The notes: generated from the sequence alone by a model not told the origin. Counted from the stretch's first letter, positions 7,467-16,903 are shown. The stretch is 57,813 bases of DNA from JALYUA01 sp038229875 (GCA_038229875.1 JBBROA010000009.1:1-57813); one strand, 5' to 3'. Numbers and translations are program-made.

Positions 7467-8882
7467 ATGCCGCGCGCGAAGATCGTCTGCACCATCGGGC
7501 CCGCCTCGGAATCCCCGGAAGTGCTCGAGCGGCTGATCGCCTCCGGCATGAACGTGGCGCGCCTGAACTTCTCGCACGGCACCCATGAGGCGCACGCGCG
7601 CAACATCGCCGCGATCCGGTCGATCTCGGAGCGAATGGGCCGCGCCGTCGGCGTCCTGCAGGACCTCGCGGGTATCAAGCTGCGGCTGGGCCCGATCACG
7701 AACGGGCCCGTCCTGGTTCCGACGGGAAGCCGCTTCGCGTTGACGACGCGTTCTGTGCCCGGGGACGCGAGCGAGGTCTCCGTCACATGGCCGGGGCTTC
7801 CCGCGAGCGTACGGCCCGGGGACACGCTGCTGCTGGCGGACGGCGACCTCCAGCTCGAGGCCATCGAGACGACCCCGACCGACATCCTTTGCCGCGTCGT
7901 CGCCGGGGGGTATCTCTCCTCGAACAAGGGCATCAACCTGCCGACCCGCTCGATCGAGGCTCCCTCTCTCACCGACAAGGATCTCCGCGATCTCGAGTTC
8001 GGGATTGTGCAGGGAGTCGACATGGTCGCGCTCTCGTTCGTGCGGACGGCGGACAACGTGGCGGACGCGCGCGCGTTCCTGCTGGCGCGCGGCTCGAGCG
8101 TGCCGCTGATCGCGAAGATCGAAAAGCACGAGGCGCTGCGCAACATCGAAGAGATCGTCGCGGCAGCCGACGGGATCATGGTGGCGCGCGGCGACCTCGG
8201 GGTCGAGACGCCTCTCGCCCACGTGCCGCTGCTTCAGAAGATGCTGATCGCGCGATCGAATCGCGCCGGAAAGCCCGTAATCACGGCGACGCAGATGCTC
8301 CGCTCGATGGTGGACAGCCCGCGCCCCACGCGCGCCGAGGTGGCGGACGTCGCGAACGCGATCCTCGACGGAACGGACGCCGTGATGTTGTCCGAAGAGA
8401 CCGCGAGCGGCCGGTTTCCGGTAGAGGCCCTCGAGACGATGGTGCGAATCGCCGAGGACGCCGAGACCGCGTTCCCTTACGACACCTGGCGGCCCCGGAT
8501 CGTCGAGACCGGCGTCACGTCGCTGCCCGAGGCCGTGGCCGACGCGGCGTGCACCCTGGCCGACGACATCGGCGCCGCGGCGATCATCGCCTGCACGCAG
8601 TCGGGCAACGCCGCCCGGCTTCTCGCGAGGCATCGGCCCAAACACACGATCCTCGCGCTCACTCCCCTGCCGGAAACTTACCGCCGGCTGACCCTGGTCT
8701 GGGGGGTCATCCCCCTCCGCATCGACATGCCCGGTTCGACCGACGTCCTGATGGACCACATCCCCGGCCTTGCGCTCTCGACCGGGCTCGTGGCGAGGGG
8801 CGATCGGATCGTAATCACCGCCGGAATTCCGATGGGGGTCTCGGGCAGCTCGAACTCCGTGAAGGCGGCGATCGTCGAGTAG
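7467..8882 (+). CDS. pyk: Pyruvate kinase
   Basis: The 471-residue enzyme makes pyruvate and ATP from phosphoenolpyruvate and ADP in glycolysis. Domain A contains R32-x-N34-x-S36-H37, the active-site block IAKIEK at 205-210 (catalytic K207, metal ligand E209), ARGD with D233 as second metal ligand, and ITATQML at 252-258. The B domain spans about 68-150, and the C-terminal domain (from about 345) carries ACTQSG and TAGIP. An unusual point: the usual DLxGPKIR strand at the A/B junction reads DLAGIKLR, so the conserved Pro is Ile. Start MPRAKIVCTIGPAS at 7467 is family-like; the open frame upstream overlaps the Nudix gene and is not coding. Confidence 0.95.
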   Translation: MPRAKIVCTIGPASESPEVLERLIASGMNVARLNFSHGTHEAHARNIAAIRSISERMGRAVGVLQDLAGIKLRLGPITNGPVLVPTGSRFALTTRSVPGDASEVSVTWPGLPASVRPGDTLLLADGDLQLEAIETTPTDILCRVVAGGYLSSNKGINLPTRSIEAPSLTDKDLRDLEFGIVQGVDMVALSFVRTADNVADARAFLLARGSSVPLIAKIEKHEALRNIEEIVAAADGIMVARGDLGVETPLAHVPLLQKMLIARSNRAGKPVITATQMLRSMVDSPRPTRAEVADVANAILDGTDAVMLSEETASGRFPVEALETMVRIAEDAETAFPYDTWRPRIVETGVTSLPEAVADAACTLADDIGAAAIIACTQSGNAARLLARHRPKHTILALTPLPETYRRLTLVWGVIPLRIDMPGSTDVLMDHIPGLALSTGLVARGDRIVITAGIPMGVSGSSNSVKAAIVE

Positions 8883-8952
8883 CCGGCGGCGTGCCAATTC
8901 GGCACGGCCCAATCGAGGACGTTTCGTGCTCTCATCCGGCCGGAGGCAGCCC

Positions 8953-10365
8953 ATGAAGCCGTCCCTCGCGTTTCTGCTCACTGTCTTTGCCGCCGCGTCG
9001 CCCGCGCTCGCGCAGACTCCCGCGCCGCCCGCGCCCACGGCCGCGCACGGGTCCGCGGAGACCTGCCCGCGGATCGACGTCCCCTACACGCAGCTTCAGC
9101 TTCGAAACGGGCTGAACGTCATCCTCCACGAAGACCACACGGTCCCGCTCGTGGCGGTGGACGTCTGGTTCCGCGTCGGGTCCGCGCGCGAGAAGCCGGG
9201 CCGCACCGGTCTCGCTCACCTCTTCGAGCACATCCTGTTCGAGGGCTCCTCCCACGTGAAGCCCGGCGAATTCGACACGCTTCTCGAAGGCGTCGGAGGC
9301 GACAACAATGGATCGACGAACAACGACCGAACGAACTACTTCGAGGTTCTCCCCTCGAACGCGCTCGACCTCGCGCTCTTTCTCGAATCCGATCGGATGG
9401 GATACCTCCTGGATGTCCTGTCCCCCGCACGCGTCGATCAGCAGCGCGACGTCGTCAAGAACGAGCGGCGGGAGCGCATCGAGAACCAGCCTTATGGAAT
9501 GGCCTCGATCCGCATCGAAGAAGAGGTCTTCCCTCCGGGCCACCCGTACCACTGGCCGGTGATCGGCTCCATGGACGACCTCACGGCGGCGACACACGAA
9601 GACGTCGCAGGTTTTTTCCGCAGTTATTACTCGCCTGCCAATGCGAGCCTGGTGGTGTCCGGCGACTTTCAGACAGAGGACGCGCGCCGGAAAATCGAGG
9701 ACTGGTTCTCGGACGTGGCCTCCGGCCCGAAGCCGCCGGTGCTGGCGGCGACGCCCGCCGTTCTCACGTCTGAGAAACGCGTGACTCTGGAGGACAAAGT
9801 CCAGCTTCCACGGCTCTATATGGCGTGGATCACGCCCGCCCATTTCGCTCCCGGCGACGAGGCCCTGGACCTTCTCTCGAGCGTTCTCGCGTCCGGAAAG
9901 AACTCCCGGCTGTACAAGCGGCTCGTCTACGACATGCAGATCGCGCAGGACGTCTCCGCCGTGCAGGACTCCCGGGCGCTCGCCTCGATGTTCGTGATCG
10001 CCGTCACCGCCCGGGAGGGGCATTCCCTGACCGAGATCGAGCGGGTCGTGCAGGAGGAGCTCGACCGGTTGAAACGCGAGCCTCCGACCGCGCGCGAGCT
10101 CGAGCGCGCCGTCAACCAGTACGAAGCGGGTTTCTATCGCGCGCTCGAACGGAACCGCGACAAGGCGGACCTCCTGAACGCGTATGACATGGAGACCGGC
10201 CGGCCCGACTACTTCAATGAGGACCTGGCGCGCCACCGGGCCCTGGACGGCCGCGACGTGCAGAGCGCCACGCGCCGGGAGCTTCCCAACGACGCGCGGG
10301 TTGTGTTGAGCGTCGTGCCCACCGGCAAGACCTCGCTCGCCGCGGCGAAAGGAGGCGCGCGATGA
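8953..10365 (+). CDS. Secreted M16 zinc peptidase (catalytic partner)
   Basis: A 470-residue pitrilysin/MPP-beta-like peptidase with a signal peptide (MKPSLAFLLTVFAAASPALA). The inverted zinc motif H89-L-F-E92-H93 is intact, and E171 in VVKNERRER is positioned as the third zinc ligand. The C-terminal M16 half follows from about residue 230. The ATG at 8953 is preceded by ggagg with 6-base spacing, which decides against the earlier start in the frame. The downstream gene overlaps by 4 bases (ATGA) and encodes a related protein without the zinc motif. Such pairs form heterodimers like the mitochondrial processing peptidase. Likely periplasmic peptide degradation. Confidence 0.92.
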   Translation: MKPSLAFLLTVFAAASPALAQTPAPPAPTAAHGSAETCPRIDVPYTQLQLRNGLNVILHEDHTVPLVAVDVWFRVGSAREKPGRTGLAHLFEHILFEGSSHVKPGEFDTLLEGVGGDNNGSTNNDRTNYFEVLPSNALDLALFLESDRMGYLLDVLSPARVDQQRDVVKNERRERIENQPYGMASIRIEEEVFPPGHPYHWPVIGSMDDLTAATHEDVAGFFRSYYSPANASLVVSGDFQTEDARRKIEDWFSDVASGPKPPVLAATPAVLTSEKRVTLEDKVQLPRLYMAWITPAHFAPGDEALDLLSSVLASGKNSRLYKRLVYDMQIAQDVSAVQDSRALASMFVIAVTAREGHSLTEIERVVQEELDRLKREPPTARELERAVNQYEAGFYRALERNRDKADLLNAYDMETGRPDYFNEDLARHRALDGRDVQSATRRELPNDARVVLSVVPTGKTSLAAAKGGAR

Positions 10366-11828
10366 GCCGCCGTCTGAGAGGGCCGTTGTCCGCGGCGCTT
10401 CTGATCGGCGCGACCTTTTCCGCATCCTTTGTCGCGGCGGCGCCCGACCGGTCGAAAGCGCCATCGCCGGGCCCTCCGGTTCATCTGCATCTTCCCGAGA
10501 CTTCGCGGCTGAAGCTCGCGAACGGGATTCCGGTTTTTTTAGTCGAACGTCACAAGGTGCCGCTCGCGCAGGTGCTCGTGGTGCTGCGGGGAGGCGCCTC
10601 CGCGGACCCGGCGAACCGTCCGGGTCTGGCGAGCCTCACGGCCGACCTTCTCGACCGCGGCGCGGGAACGCGATCGGCTCTCGAGATCTCGGACCTGGTC
10701 GACACTCTCGGCGCGGCGCTCGAGGCGGACGCGGGATGGGACACGACGACGGTCGGAATCAACGTGCCCGTGGCACGGCTCCCTGAAGCCATGGCCCTGC
10801 TGTCCGACCTGGTGATCCACCCCACCTTCCCTCCCGAAGAGCTGGAGCGCGTGCGCCAGGAGCGCCTGACCGAAATGCTCCAGTGGAGGGACGACCCGGC
10901 CGAAATTGCGGCGTCCGCGTTCGGGCGCGCCGTCTATGGAAACCATCCCTACGGACGCAGACCCGAAGGAAGCCCCGGGTCGATGAAGAGCGTCACCCGC
11001 GAGGAGGTGCGGCGGTTCCACGCGACGCGCTACACGCCGTCCGCGGCGGCCATCGTGATGGTCGGAGACGTACGGGGGGCGAACGCTCTGCCTCTTCTGG
11101 AGCGCGCGTTCGGTTCCTGGGCCGCGGCCGCGTCTTCGGCCGCCTCCACCGCTCCTCCGGCGCCGCAGATCTCCGGGCGGCGCGTCATTCTCGTCGACAA
11201 GCCCGACGCTCCGCAGTCCCAGATCTGGATCGGCCGCGTCGGTCCGCCCCGTTCTACCCCCGATTATTTCCCGCTCCTTGTGGCGAACACGATCCTCGGG
11301 GGATCGTTCACCTCGCGCCTCAACCACAATCTGCGGGAGACGAAGGGGTACACGTACGGCGCTTCCTCCCGATTCGACTTTCGGATCTCGACCGGGCCGT
11401 TCCTCGCGTCCGCTGGGATTCAGACCGACAAGACCGGGCCGGCGCTGACCGAGTTCTTCAAGGAGCTCGAGGGTATCCGCGAGGAGGTCCCCGCGGCGGA
11501 GCTCGAACGCGCCCGGAACTACGCCGCTCTTCGGTTTCCCGCCGGGTTCGAGACGGACGCGCAGGTGGCGGGACGCGTCCGCGACCAGTTCGTGTACGGG
11601 CTACCGGACGATTACTTCAATACGTACGTCGCGAGAATACAGGCGGTGACTTCCGCCGACGTTCGGCGGGTGGCGACCCGGTGGGTCGATCCGCGGAACT
11701 GCGTGGTGGTCATCGTCGGCGACCGCCGCAAGATCGAGCCGCAGGTCGCCGCGCTCCACCTCGGCCCGCTGACCGTCCTTTCGGTCGAGGACGCGCTCGG
11801 CGGCTCAGAGAAATCACGGAAGCGGTGA
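10362..11828 (+). CDS. Secreted M16-family protein lacking the zinc site (non-catalytic partner)
   Basis: The 488-residue protein has a signal peptide (about 1-27) and both M16 domains. Where the catalytic partner has HxxEH it has S91-L-T-A-D95, so it cannot bind zinc in the usual way. It keeps the substrate-binding segment of the second half (LRETKGYTYGASSRFDF), as in the alpha subunit of mitochondrial processing peptidase. Translation is coupled to the preceding gene through ATGA at 10362-10365. I infer that the two products form one peptidase in the periplasm, with zinc from one chain and substrate residues from the other. Confidence 0.9.
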   Translation: MSRRLRGPLSAALLIGATFSASFVAAAPDRSKAPSPGPPVHLHLPETSRLKLANGIPVFLVERHKVPLAQVLVVLRGGASADPANRPGLASLTADLLDRGAGTRSALEISDLVDTLGAALEADAGWDTTTVGINVPVARLPEAMALLSDLVIHPTFPPEELERVRQERLTEMLQWRDDPAEIAASAFGRAVYGNHPYGRRPEGSPGSMKSVTREEVRRFHATRYTPSAAAIVMVGDVRGANALPLLERAFGSWAAAASSAASTAPPAPQISGRRVILVDKPDAPQSQIWIGRVGPPRSTPDYFPLLVANTILGGSFTSRLNHNLRETKGYTYGASSRFDFRISTGPFLASAGIQTDKTGPALTEFFKELEGIREEVPAAELERARNYAALRFPAGFETDAQVAGRVRDQFVYGLPDDYFNTYVARIQAVTSADVRRVATRWVDPRNCVVVIVGDRRKIEPQVAALHLGPLTVLSVEDALGGSEKSRKR

Positions 11829-11847
11829 GAGCCGGAACTCCGCGCGC

Positions 11848-12204
11848 ATGAGAGTCACCACCGGGCCCGGGATCGGCCCGGCGCCGCCGAGGCGCCCGAA
11901 GCGCCGCCGCCGGCGGAGCAAGGCGCGGAACCTCGCTCTGGGGGTCTTCTTCTTCATACTGGGAATCATCGGCGTGCTGCTGCCGATCGTCCCGCAGATT
12001 CCATTCTTCATCATGAGCTTCCTGTTCTTCTCGCTCGTGTTCCCACCGCTGCGTCGAGCGCTCCGCCGATTCCTGCACCGGCATCCGAAGGTGGCGCACG
12101 CGTACAAGAAGTGGCGGGACAAGGCGAGGAGGAAGCGCCAGGAGCTGATCCGGAAGGAGCGGGAGTTTTTCGGTCAGGCGCCGGAGGATCCGGGCCGGGG
12201 TTGA
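11848..12204 (+). CDS. Small membrane protein, DUF454/YbaN-like
   Basis: The 118-residue protein has a very basic N-terminus (RRPKRRRRRSKARN). One long or two short hydrophobic helices follow (LALGVFFFILGIIGVLLPIV, then IPFFIMSFLFFSLVF), and the tail is positively charged and helical (KWRDKARRKRQELIRK). The pattern GIIGVLLPIVPQIPFFI is that of the DUF454/YbaN group of inner-membrane proteins of unknown function. It starts 19 bases after the M16 pair and probably shares their transcript. It ends just before a perfect palindrome that faces ftsZ. Confidence 0.7.
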   Translation: MRVTTGPGIGPAPPRRPKRRRRRSKARNLALGVFFFILGIIGVLLPIVPQIPFFIMSFLFFSLVFPPLRRALRRFLHRHPKVAHAYKKWRDKARRKRQELIRKEREFFGQAPEDPGRG

Positions 12205-12242
12205 CGCGATGGCGGCGTGAGGCGTGAGGGATGCCCCGATCT

Positions 12243-12268
12243 CCCTCTCCCCCGGCCGGGGGAGAGGG
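12243..12268. terminator. Perfect 26-bp palindrome between convergent genes
   Basis: CCCTCTCCCCCGG and its exact complement meet with no loop. It sits between the end of the DUF454-like gene and the end of ftsZ, so a hairpin would form in both transcripts. Similar ctctcccc/ggggagag palindromes occur at 52379 and 55286. A bidirectional terminator role is inferred from position; the T-run is weak. Confidence 0.6.
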
Positions 12269-12283
12269 CTAGCGGTTCTTTGT

Positions 12284-13444
12284 CTAGTCCATCTGGCGCC
12301 GCAGCACCGTCGGGATGTCGAAGTCGTCCCGGCTGGCTGACGCATTCGGGCCAAACCCGCCGCTGTCGTCGCCGCGCAGGAACGGAGACCGGATCGGCCG
12401 CACTGCCGTCGGACGCGGCTGCTCGTCGTCGATCTGGAGGGCATCGGCCGCGTCCGCGCGGTCGAAGCCGGTCGCGATCACGGTCACCTTCACCGAGCCC
12501 GCCATGTTTTCGTCGTGGACGCAGCCGAAGAGGATTTCCGCTTCCGGATCCGCCGCCTGCTGGATGATCGCCGCCGCCTCGTTCACCTCGTAGAGAGTCA
12601 GGTCGGAGCCGCCGGTGATGTTCATCAGAACGCCGCGCGCGCCCTCGATCGACGCGTCTTCGAGGAGGGGGGACGAGATCGCGGCCTGGGCCGCATGGAC
12701 GGCTCGGTTCTCCCCGCTTGCGGTGGCCGTCCCCATCAGGGCCCGCCCCATGTCCGACATGATCTTCTTGACGTCCGCGAAATCGAGGTTGATCTCCCCC
12801 GGGCAGTTGATGAGGTCCGAAATCCCCTGGATCGCCTGGCGCAGCACGTCGTCGGCGATCTTGAACGAGTCGGCCAGCGGCGTCTTGTTCTCGACGAACG
12901 AGAGGAGGCGCTGGTTCGGGATCGTGATCAGGGTGTCGACGTGGTCGCGGAGCTCGCGCGCGGCGCGCTCAGCCTGCCGCATGCGTTTGACGCCCTCGAA
13001 CTGGAAGGGCTTCGTGACCACCGCGACCGTCAGAGCCCCGGATTCCGCGGCGATTTTCGCGATGATCGGACCGGCGCCCGACCCGGTGCCGCCCCCGAGG
13101 CCCGCGGCGATAAAGACCATGTCGGCGCCCTTCAGGGCCTCGGCGAGCCTCTCCTGGTCTTCGAGCGCGGCGTTTCTCCCGACGTCGGGATCGGCCCCGG
13201 CGCCCAGGCCTTTCGTCAGACGCGACCCGATCTGAAGCTTCAGCGGCGCGGCGGCGCGGCGCAGCGCCTGGAGGTCCGTGTTGCACGCCATGTAATCGAC
13301 GCCCCGCACTCCGGCGGCGATCATCCGGTTCACGGCGTTCGAACCGCCGCCTCCGATCCCGATCACCTTGATCATGGCGGGCGATGCATCACCCTCCAGC
13401 TCGATGGAGCTCCTGCGGTTCTCGTCACCAACGAACTCGATCAT
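12284..13444 (-). CDS. ftsZ: Cell division GTPase FtsZ
   Basis: The 386-residue tubulin homologue forms the division ring. The GTP-binding signature GGGTGSGA is at 117-124, the catalytic T7 loop NLDFAD at 219-224, and the extreme C-terminal peptide DDFDIPTVLRRQMD is the docking site for FtsA and other partners. The ATG at 13444 has ggaggg upstream at suitable spacing. It is the last gene of the dcw cluster, 41 bases after ftsA, and is followed by a palindrome that probably ends the transcript. The linker is short (about 50 residues). Confidence 0.97.
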   Translation of the reverse strand: MIEFVGDENRRSSIELEGDASPAMIKVIGIGGGGSNAVNRMIAAGVRGVDYMACNTDLQALRRAAAPLKLQIGSRLTKGLGAGADPDVGRNAALEDQERLAEALKGADMVFIAAGLGGGTGSGAGPIIAKIAAESGALTVAVVTKPFQFEGVKRMRQAERAARELRDHVDTLITIPNQRLLSFVENKTPLADSFKIADDVLRQAIQGISDLINCPGEINLDFADVKKIMSDMGRALMGTATASGENRAVHAAQAAISSPLLEDASIEGARGVLMNITGGSDLTLYEVNEAAAIIQQAADPEAEILFGCVHDENMAGSVKVTVIATGFDRADAADALQIDDEQPRPTAVRPIRSPFLRGDDSGGFGPNASASRDDFDIPTVLRRQMD

Positions 13445-13485
13445 GGGTTGCTCCCTCCGTCCCTTCCGCGTTCCGCCGCGTGCCT

Positions 13486-14709
13486 TCAGAAGAACTCTCG
13501 AAAAAACTTCGACATCGACGCGGTCATCCGGCCGAGTCCCCGCCCGCGGCGCCGGCCCGCTTTGTTTCGATGCCCGTACAGAAGCAGTCCTGTCGCGGTC
13601 GCCCACTCCGGCCGCGAGACGACGTCCACGAGCCCGCCCACTCCCGTCGGAACTCCGCGGCGCACGGGCCCCTCGAAGATGCCTTCGGCGACTTCCACGA
13701 TGCCTTCGAGCTCCGCGCCGCCGCCGGTCAGGACGATCCCGGAGCGAATCTCCTTCTCGAGCCCCAGCCGGACGAGGTCCTCGCGGACCAGACCGAGCAG
13801 CTCCTCCGCGCGCGGCTGGAGGATCTCCGAAAGCGTCGTCCGCGGGCAGAGCTTCGGCGCGCGGCCGCCCACCATCGGAACTTCGACCATCTCGTCTTCG
13901 CCCACCGCGCTCGTCATCGCCGAGCCGAACTTCTTTTTCAGCCTCTCGGCGTCCGTGATCGGGGCGCGCAGGACCACGGCGAGGTCGTTCGTGAAGTGGT
14001 CGCCGCCGATCGGGATCACCGCCGTGTGGGCGATCGAGCCGCGGTGATAGATCGCGACCTCGGTCGTTCCGCCGCCGATGTCCACGAGGCCGATGCCGAG
14101 CTCCTTCTCGTCCGCGGTCAAGACCGCCTCGGCGGCGGCGAACTGTTCCAGGACGAGCTGGACGACCTCGATGCCCGCCTTGTTCGCGCAGGTGATGATG
14201 TTCTGGGTCACGGCCACGGGCGCGGTCACGACGTGCACGTCGGCCTCGAGCCGCGCTCCGACCATACCGACCGGATCCGCGACCCCGTCCTGGCCGTCCA
14301 CCGCGAAGTCCCTTGGAATCACATGGATAACCTCGTGGTCCTGGGGAATCTGGACCCCCCGGGCGGCGTCGATCACCCTCGCGACGTCCTCTTTGGTGAT
14401 CTCCCGGTCCTTGCCTGCCACCGCGACGACGCCCCGGCTGTTGAAAGACCGGACATTCGAGCCGGAAACGCCCACCCACGCCCGCGCGATCTGAACGCCC
14501 GCCATGATCTCGGCCTCTTCGGCGGCCCTCTTGATCGCCTCGATCGTCGCGTCGACGTTGACGATGTTGCCCTTGCGGGTGCCGCGGTTCGCGGAGGAGC
14601 CCTTGCCGATCACGTCGAGAGAGCCGTTCGCGTTCTGCTCCCCGATGAGGACGCAAATCTTCGTCGTCCCGATGTCGCAGGAGACGAGAAAGTTCTCGGG
14701 CTTGGACAT
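13486..14709 (-). CDS. ftsA: Cell division protein FtsA
   Basis: The 407-residue actin-like ATPase anchors FtsZ to the membrane. Phosphate-binding loops CDIGTTKICV (11-20) and VDIGGGTTEVAIYH and the adenine-binding LTGGGAELEG segment are visible. The FtsA-specific 1C domain lies at about 85-165. The C-terminal MSKFFREFF is an amphipathic membrane-targeting helix. ATG at 14709. It is preceded by a 63-base gap after ftsQ, one of the two longest spacers between the wall genes and ftsZ, so an internal promoter for ftsAZ is possible, though I see no convincing boxes. Confidence 0.96.
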   Translation of the reverse strand: MSKPENFLVSCDIGTTKICVLIGEQNANGSLDVIGKGSSANRGTRKGNIVNVDATIEAIKRAAEEAEIMAGVQIARAWVGVSGSNVRSFNSRGVVAVAGKDREITKEDVARVIDAARGVQIPQDHEVIHVIPRDFAVDGQDGVADPVGMVGARLEADVHVVTAPVAVTQNIITCANKAGIEVVQLVLEQFAAAEAVLTADEKELGIGLVDIGGGTTEVAIYHRGSIAHTAVIPIGGDHFTNDLAVVLRAPITDAERLKKKFGSAMTSAVGEDEMVEVPMVGGRAPKLCPRTTLSEILQPRAEELLGLVREDLVRLGLEKEIRSGIVLTGGGAELEGIVEVAEGIFEGPVRRGVPTGVGGLVDVVSRPEWATATGLLLYGHRNKAGRRRGRGLGRMTASMSKFFREFF

Positions 14710-14772
14710 TTCAGAGCACCCGGGGACGGAGGCGGTGAGAAGTGAAAAGTGAGACGCGGCGACGCGTTCTCA

Positions 14773-15534
14773 TCAGAGCGAGTTCCCCGCTCCGTACGCG
14801 CCCTCGAGCACGATACGGTCCGCAAAACGCAGGTCTATGGCCCGGGCCTCCCAACCACGTCGAACGATGAGCTCTCGCGCATTCAGAAGCGCGCGGATCT
14901 TCTCGGGTGCGTCTCGCCGCAGAACACGAACCGGCCTTCTGAAGATGGAATCCATCATACCGAAACCACCATCGGGTAACGCATCGATTTCCGAGAGCGC
15001 GGAGAAATACTCCGGACGTTTTTCTCGGAGCTCTTCGAGGAGGCCGACGAGCTCCGGCAGTTGACGCCGCTCTCCCGAGACGAGGACGTATTCGGCCCGG
15101 TCCGTGCGCGCGTCGTACGGCGCGATCGCCTGCCCTCGCGCATCGAGCCAGAAGAGACGGCTCTTCTCGCGGAGGAGCGCGATTGGCCGGCGTTCCGCGA
15201 CGCGGACCGAGAGACCGTCCGGAAATCTTTTCGAAAGAGTCACGCGCTCGATCCACGGCTCCTTCGCCAGGCGCTCCGCGACCGGAGCGAGATCGAGCGT
15301 GACGAGGTTCCGGGAGCGCCAGGGTTCCAACGCGCGAAGCACGTCCTCGGTTCGCGAGCGTTCATTCCCGAAGAGCTCGAAGCGCCGCAACGAAAAGAGC
15401 GAGCCTCCCAGAAATTTCGAGGCCGCGAAGCCCCCGCACACCAGGATGCCTAAGAAGAAAATGGCACGGTGCCACCGGCCCGGTTTCTTGACTTCCGCGC
15501 GGCCGCGCCGCAGAAAGACAGGTTCGCTATCCAC
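14773..15534 (-). CDS. ftsQ: Cell division protein FtsQ
   Basis: The 253-residue bitopic protein links cytoplasmic and periplasmic parts of the divisome. A short cytoplasmic basic segment is followed by one membrane helix (about 24-42, IFFLGILVCGGFAASKFLG). A POTRA domain comes next at about 48-118 (FELFGNERSRTEDVLRAL, WIERVTLSKRFPDGLSVRVAER), then the FtsQ beta domain. It starts with GTG at 15534, overlapping the murC stop by 8 bases. It occupies the usual dcw position between murC and ftsA; no ddl or murB is present between them. Confidence 0.9.
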   Translation of the reverse strand: MDSEPVFLRRGRAEVKKPGRWHRAIFFLGILVCGGFAASKFLGGSLFSLRRFELFGNERSRTEDVLRALEPWRSRNLVTLDLAPVAERLAKEPWIERVTLSKRFPDGLSVRVAERRPIALLREKSRLFWLDARGQAIAPYDARTDRAEYVLVSGERRQLPELVGLLEELREKRPEYFSALSEIDALPDGGFGMMDSIFRRPVRVLRRDAPEKIRALLNARELIVRRGWEARAIDLRFADRIVLEGAYGAGNSL

Positions 15535-16903
15535 GCCGGAGGTACTCCTCCCCGAACTTGACGATGTCCCCGGCTCCCATCGTCAACAGCAGATCGCCGG
15601 GCTTCAAGAGCCGTTCGAGCTCAGCAACAAGTTCCTTTTTCACAGGCACATAGACGACATCTGAGTGCCCGTGCGACCGCGCCGCGTCCGCCACGAGCTG
15701 CCCGGACACTCCAGGGAGAGGCTGTTCCCGCGAGGGATAGACGTCGGTCACGATCGCGAGGTCCGACGCAGTCAGGACGCGCCCGAACTCACCCGAAAAA
15801 TCGCGCGTGCGCGAGTAGAGGTGCGGCTGAAAGAGCGCGACTAAGCGCCGGTCAGGATAGACCTGCCGCGCGGAGGCGAGCGTCGCCGCGATCTCGGTCG
15901 GATGGTGCGCGTAATCGTCTACGACGAGGACGCCTCCGCGCTCCCCCTTCGTCTCGAACCGGCGCACGACTCCTGTGAACTCGGAGAGCGCCCGCGCGAT
16001 CGTCGGAAACGGGATCGAGAGCTCGCGGCCCACGGCGATCGCGGCGAGCGCGTTGGCGACGTTGTGGCGTCCGGGGAGACGCAGGTGCACGCTGCCGAGC
16101 GACCAGGTCTGCCCTTCCCACACCTCGAACGTGGTGCCGGTTGCCTGCAGGTCGATCTCCCGCGCCCTCACGTTGGCCTCCGGCGACTCGCCATACGTCA
16201 CCACCCGCCGCTTGATCCGCGGAACGATCTCGCGCGCGCCGGGATCGTCGATGCACAGAACGACCGCCCCGTAGAACGGAACCCGGTTCGCGAACGTCGC
16301 GAACGCGTCCTGGATGTCGTCGAGATCGCGATAGCAGTCGAGATGATCCGCTTCGATGTTCGTGATGACCGCGACGACCGGCGTGAGCTCGAGGAACGAG
16401 CGGTCGAATTCGTCCGCCTCGGCGACGAGGTAGTCGCCCTTCCCGAGCCGCGCGTTTGTTCCGAGAATGCGCACCTGGCCTCCGACGACGATCGTCGGAT
16501 CGAACCCGGCTTCGGTCAGCACCATCCCGGCGAGCGAGGTCGTCGTCGTCTTGCCGTGCGTGCCGGCAATCGCGACGCCCTGCTTCAACCGCATGATCTC
16601 GGCGAGCATTTCGGCGCGGCGGATCACCGGGATCCCACGCTCACGGGCCGCGACCACCTCCGGGTTCGTCTCGCCGATCGCCGACGAGATCACGACCAGG
16701 TCGGCGTCACGCACGTGGCTCCCGTCGTGCCCGTAGGCCACCCGGGCGCCGAGCTTCGTCAGCCGGTCCGTGTTCTCGGAGCGCTGCTGGTCGCATCCGG
16801 AGATCTCGAGGGGGGTTGAAAGCAGGAGGATCTCGGCGAGACCGCTCATTCCGACGCCGCCGGCGCCGACGAAATGGAGCCGCCGCAGCCTCAGGAACCT
16901 CAA
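15527..16903 (-). CDS. murC: UDP-N-acetylmuramate--L-alanine ligase MurC
   Basis: The 458-residue enzyme adds L-Ala to UDP-MurNAc, the first amino acid of the wall stem peptide. The N-terminal Rossmann domain begins LHFVGAGGVGMSGLAE (MurC-specific), the ATP loop is GTHGKTTTT at 114-122, and the central-domain EADEFDRSFL and C-terminal DDYAHHPTEI motifs are present. The start is TTG at 16903, overlapping the murG stop as TTGA, so translation is probably coupled. Confidence 0.96.
   Translation of the reverse strand: MRFLRLRRLHFVGAGGVGMSGLAEILLLSTPLEISGCDQQRSENTDRLTKLGARVAYGHDGSHVRDADLVVISSAIGETNPEVVAARERGIPVIRRAEMLAEIMRLKQGVAIAGTHGKTTTTSLAGMVLTEAGFDPTIVVGGQVRILGTNARLGKGDYLVAEADEFDRSFLELTPVVAVITNIEADHLDCYRDLDDIQDAFATFANRVPFYGAVVLCIDDPGAREIVPRIKRRVVTYGESPEANVRAREIDLQATGTTFEVWEGQTWSLGSVHLRLPGRHNVANALAAIAVGRELSIPFPTIARALSEFTGVVRRFETKGERGGVLVVDDYAHHPTEIAATLASARQVYPDRRLVALFQPHLYSRTRDFSGEFGRVLTASDLAIVTDVYPSREQPLPGVSGQLVADAARSHGHSDVVYVPVKKELVAELERLLKPGDLLLTMGAGDIVKFGEEYLRRG

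Noticed and set aside
13486..14656. Upstream in-frame extension of ftsZ to about 790 codons
   Set aside because: The extension is a shifted frame of ftsA. The ATG at 13444 has a ribosome binding site and gives the normal FtsZ N-terminus.
14710..14772. Internal promoter for ftsA-ftsZ
   Set aside because: The gap is suggestive, but no -35/-10 pair with acceptable spacing could be found by eye.
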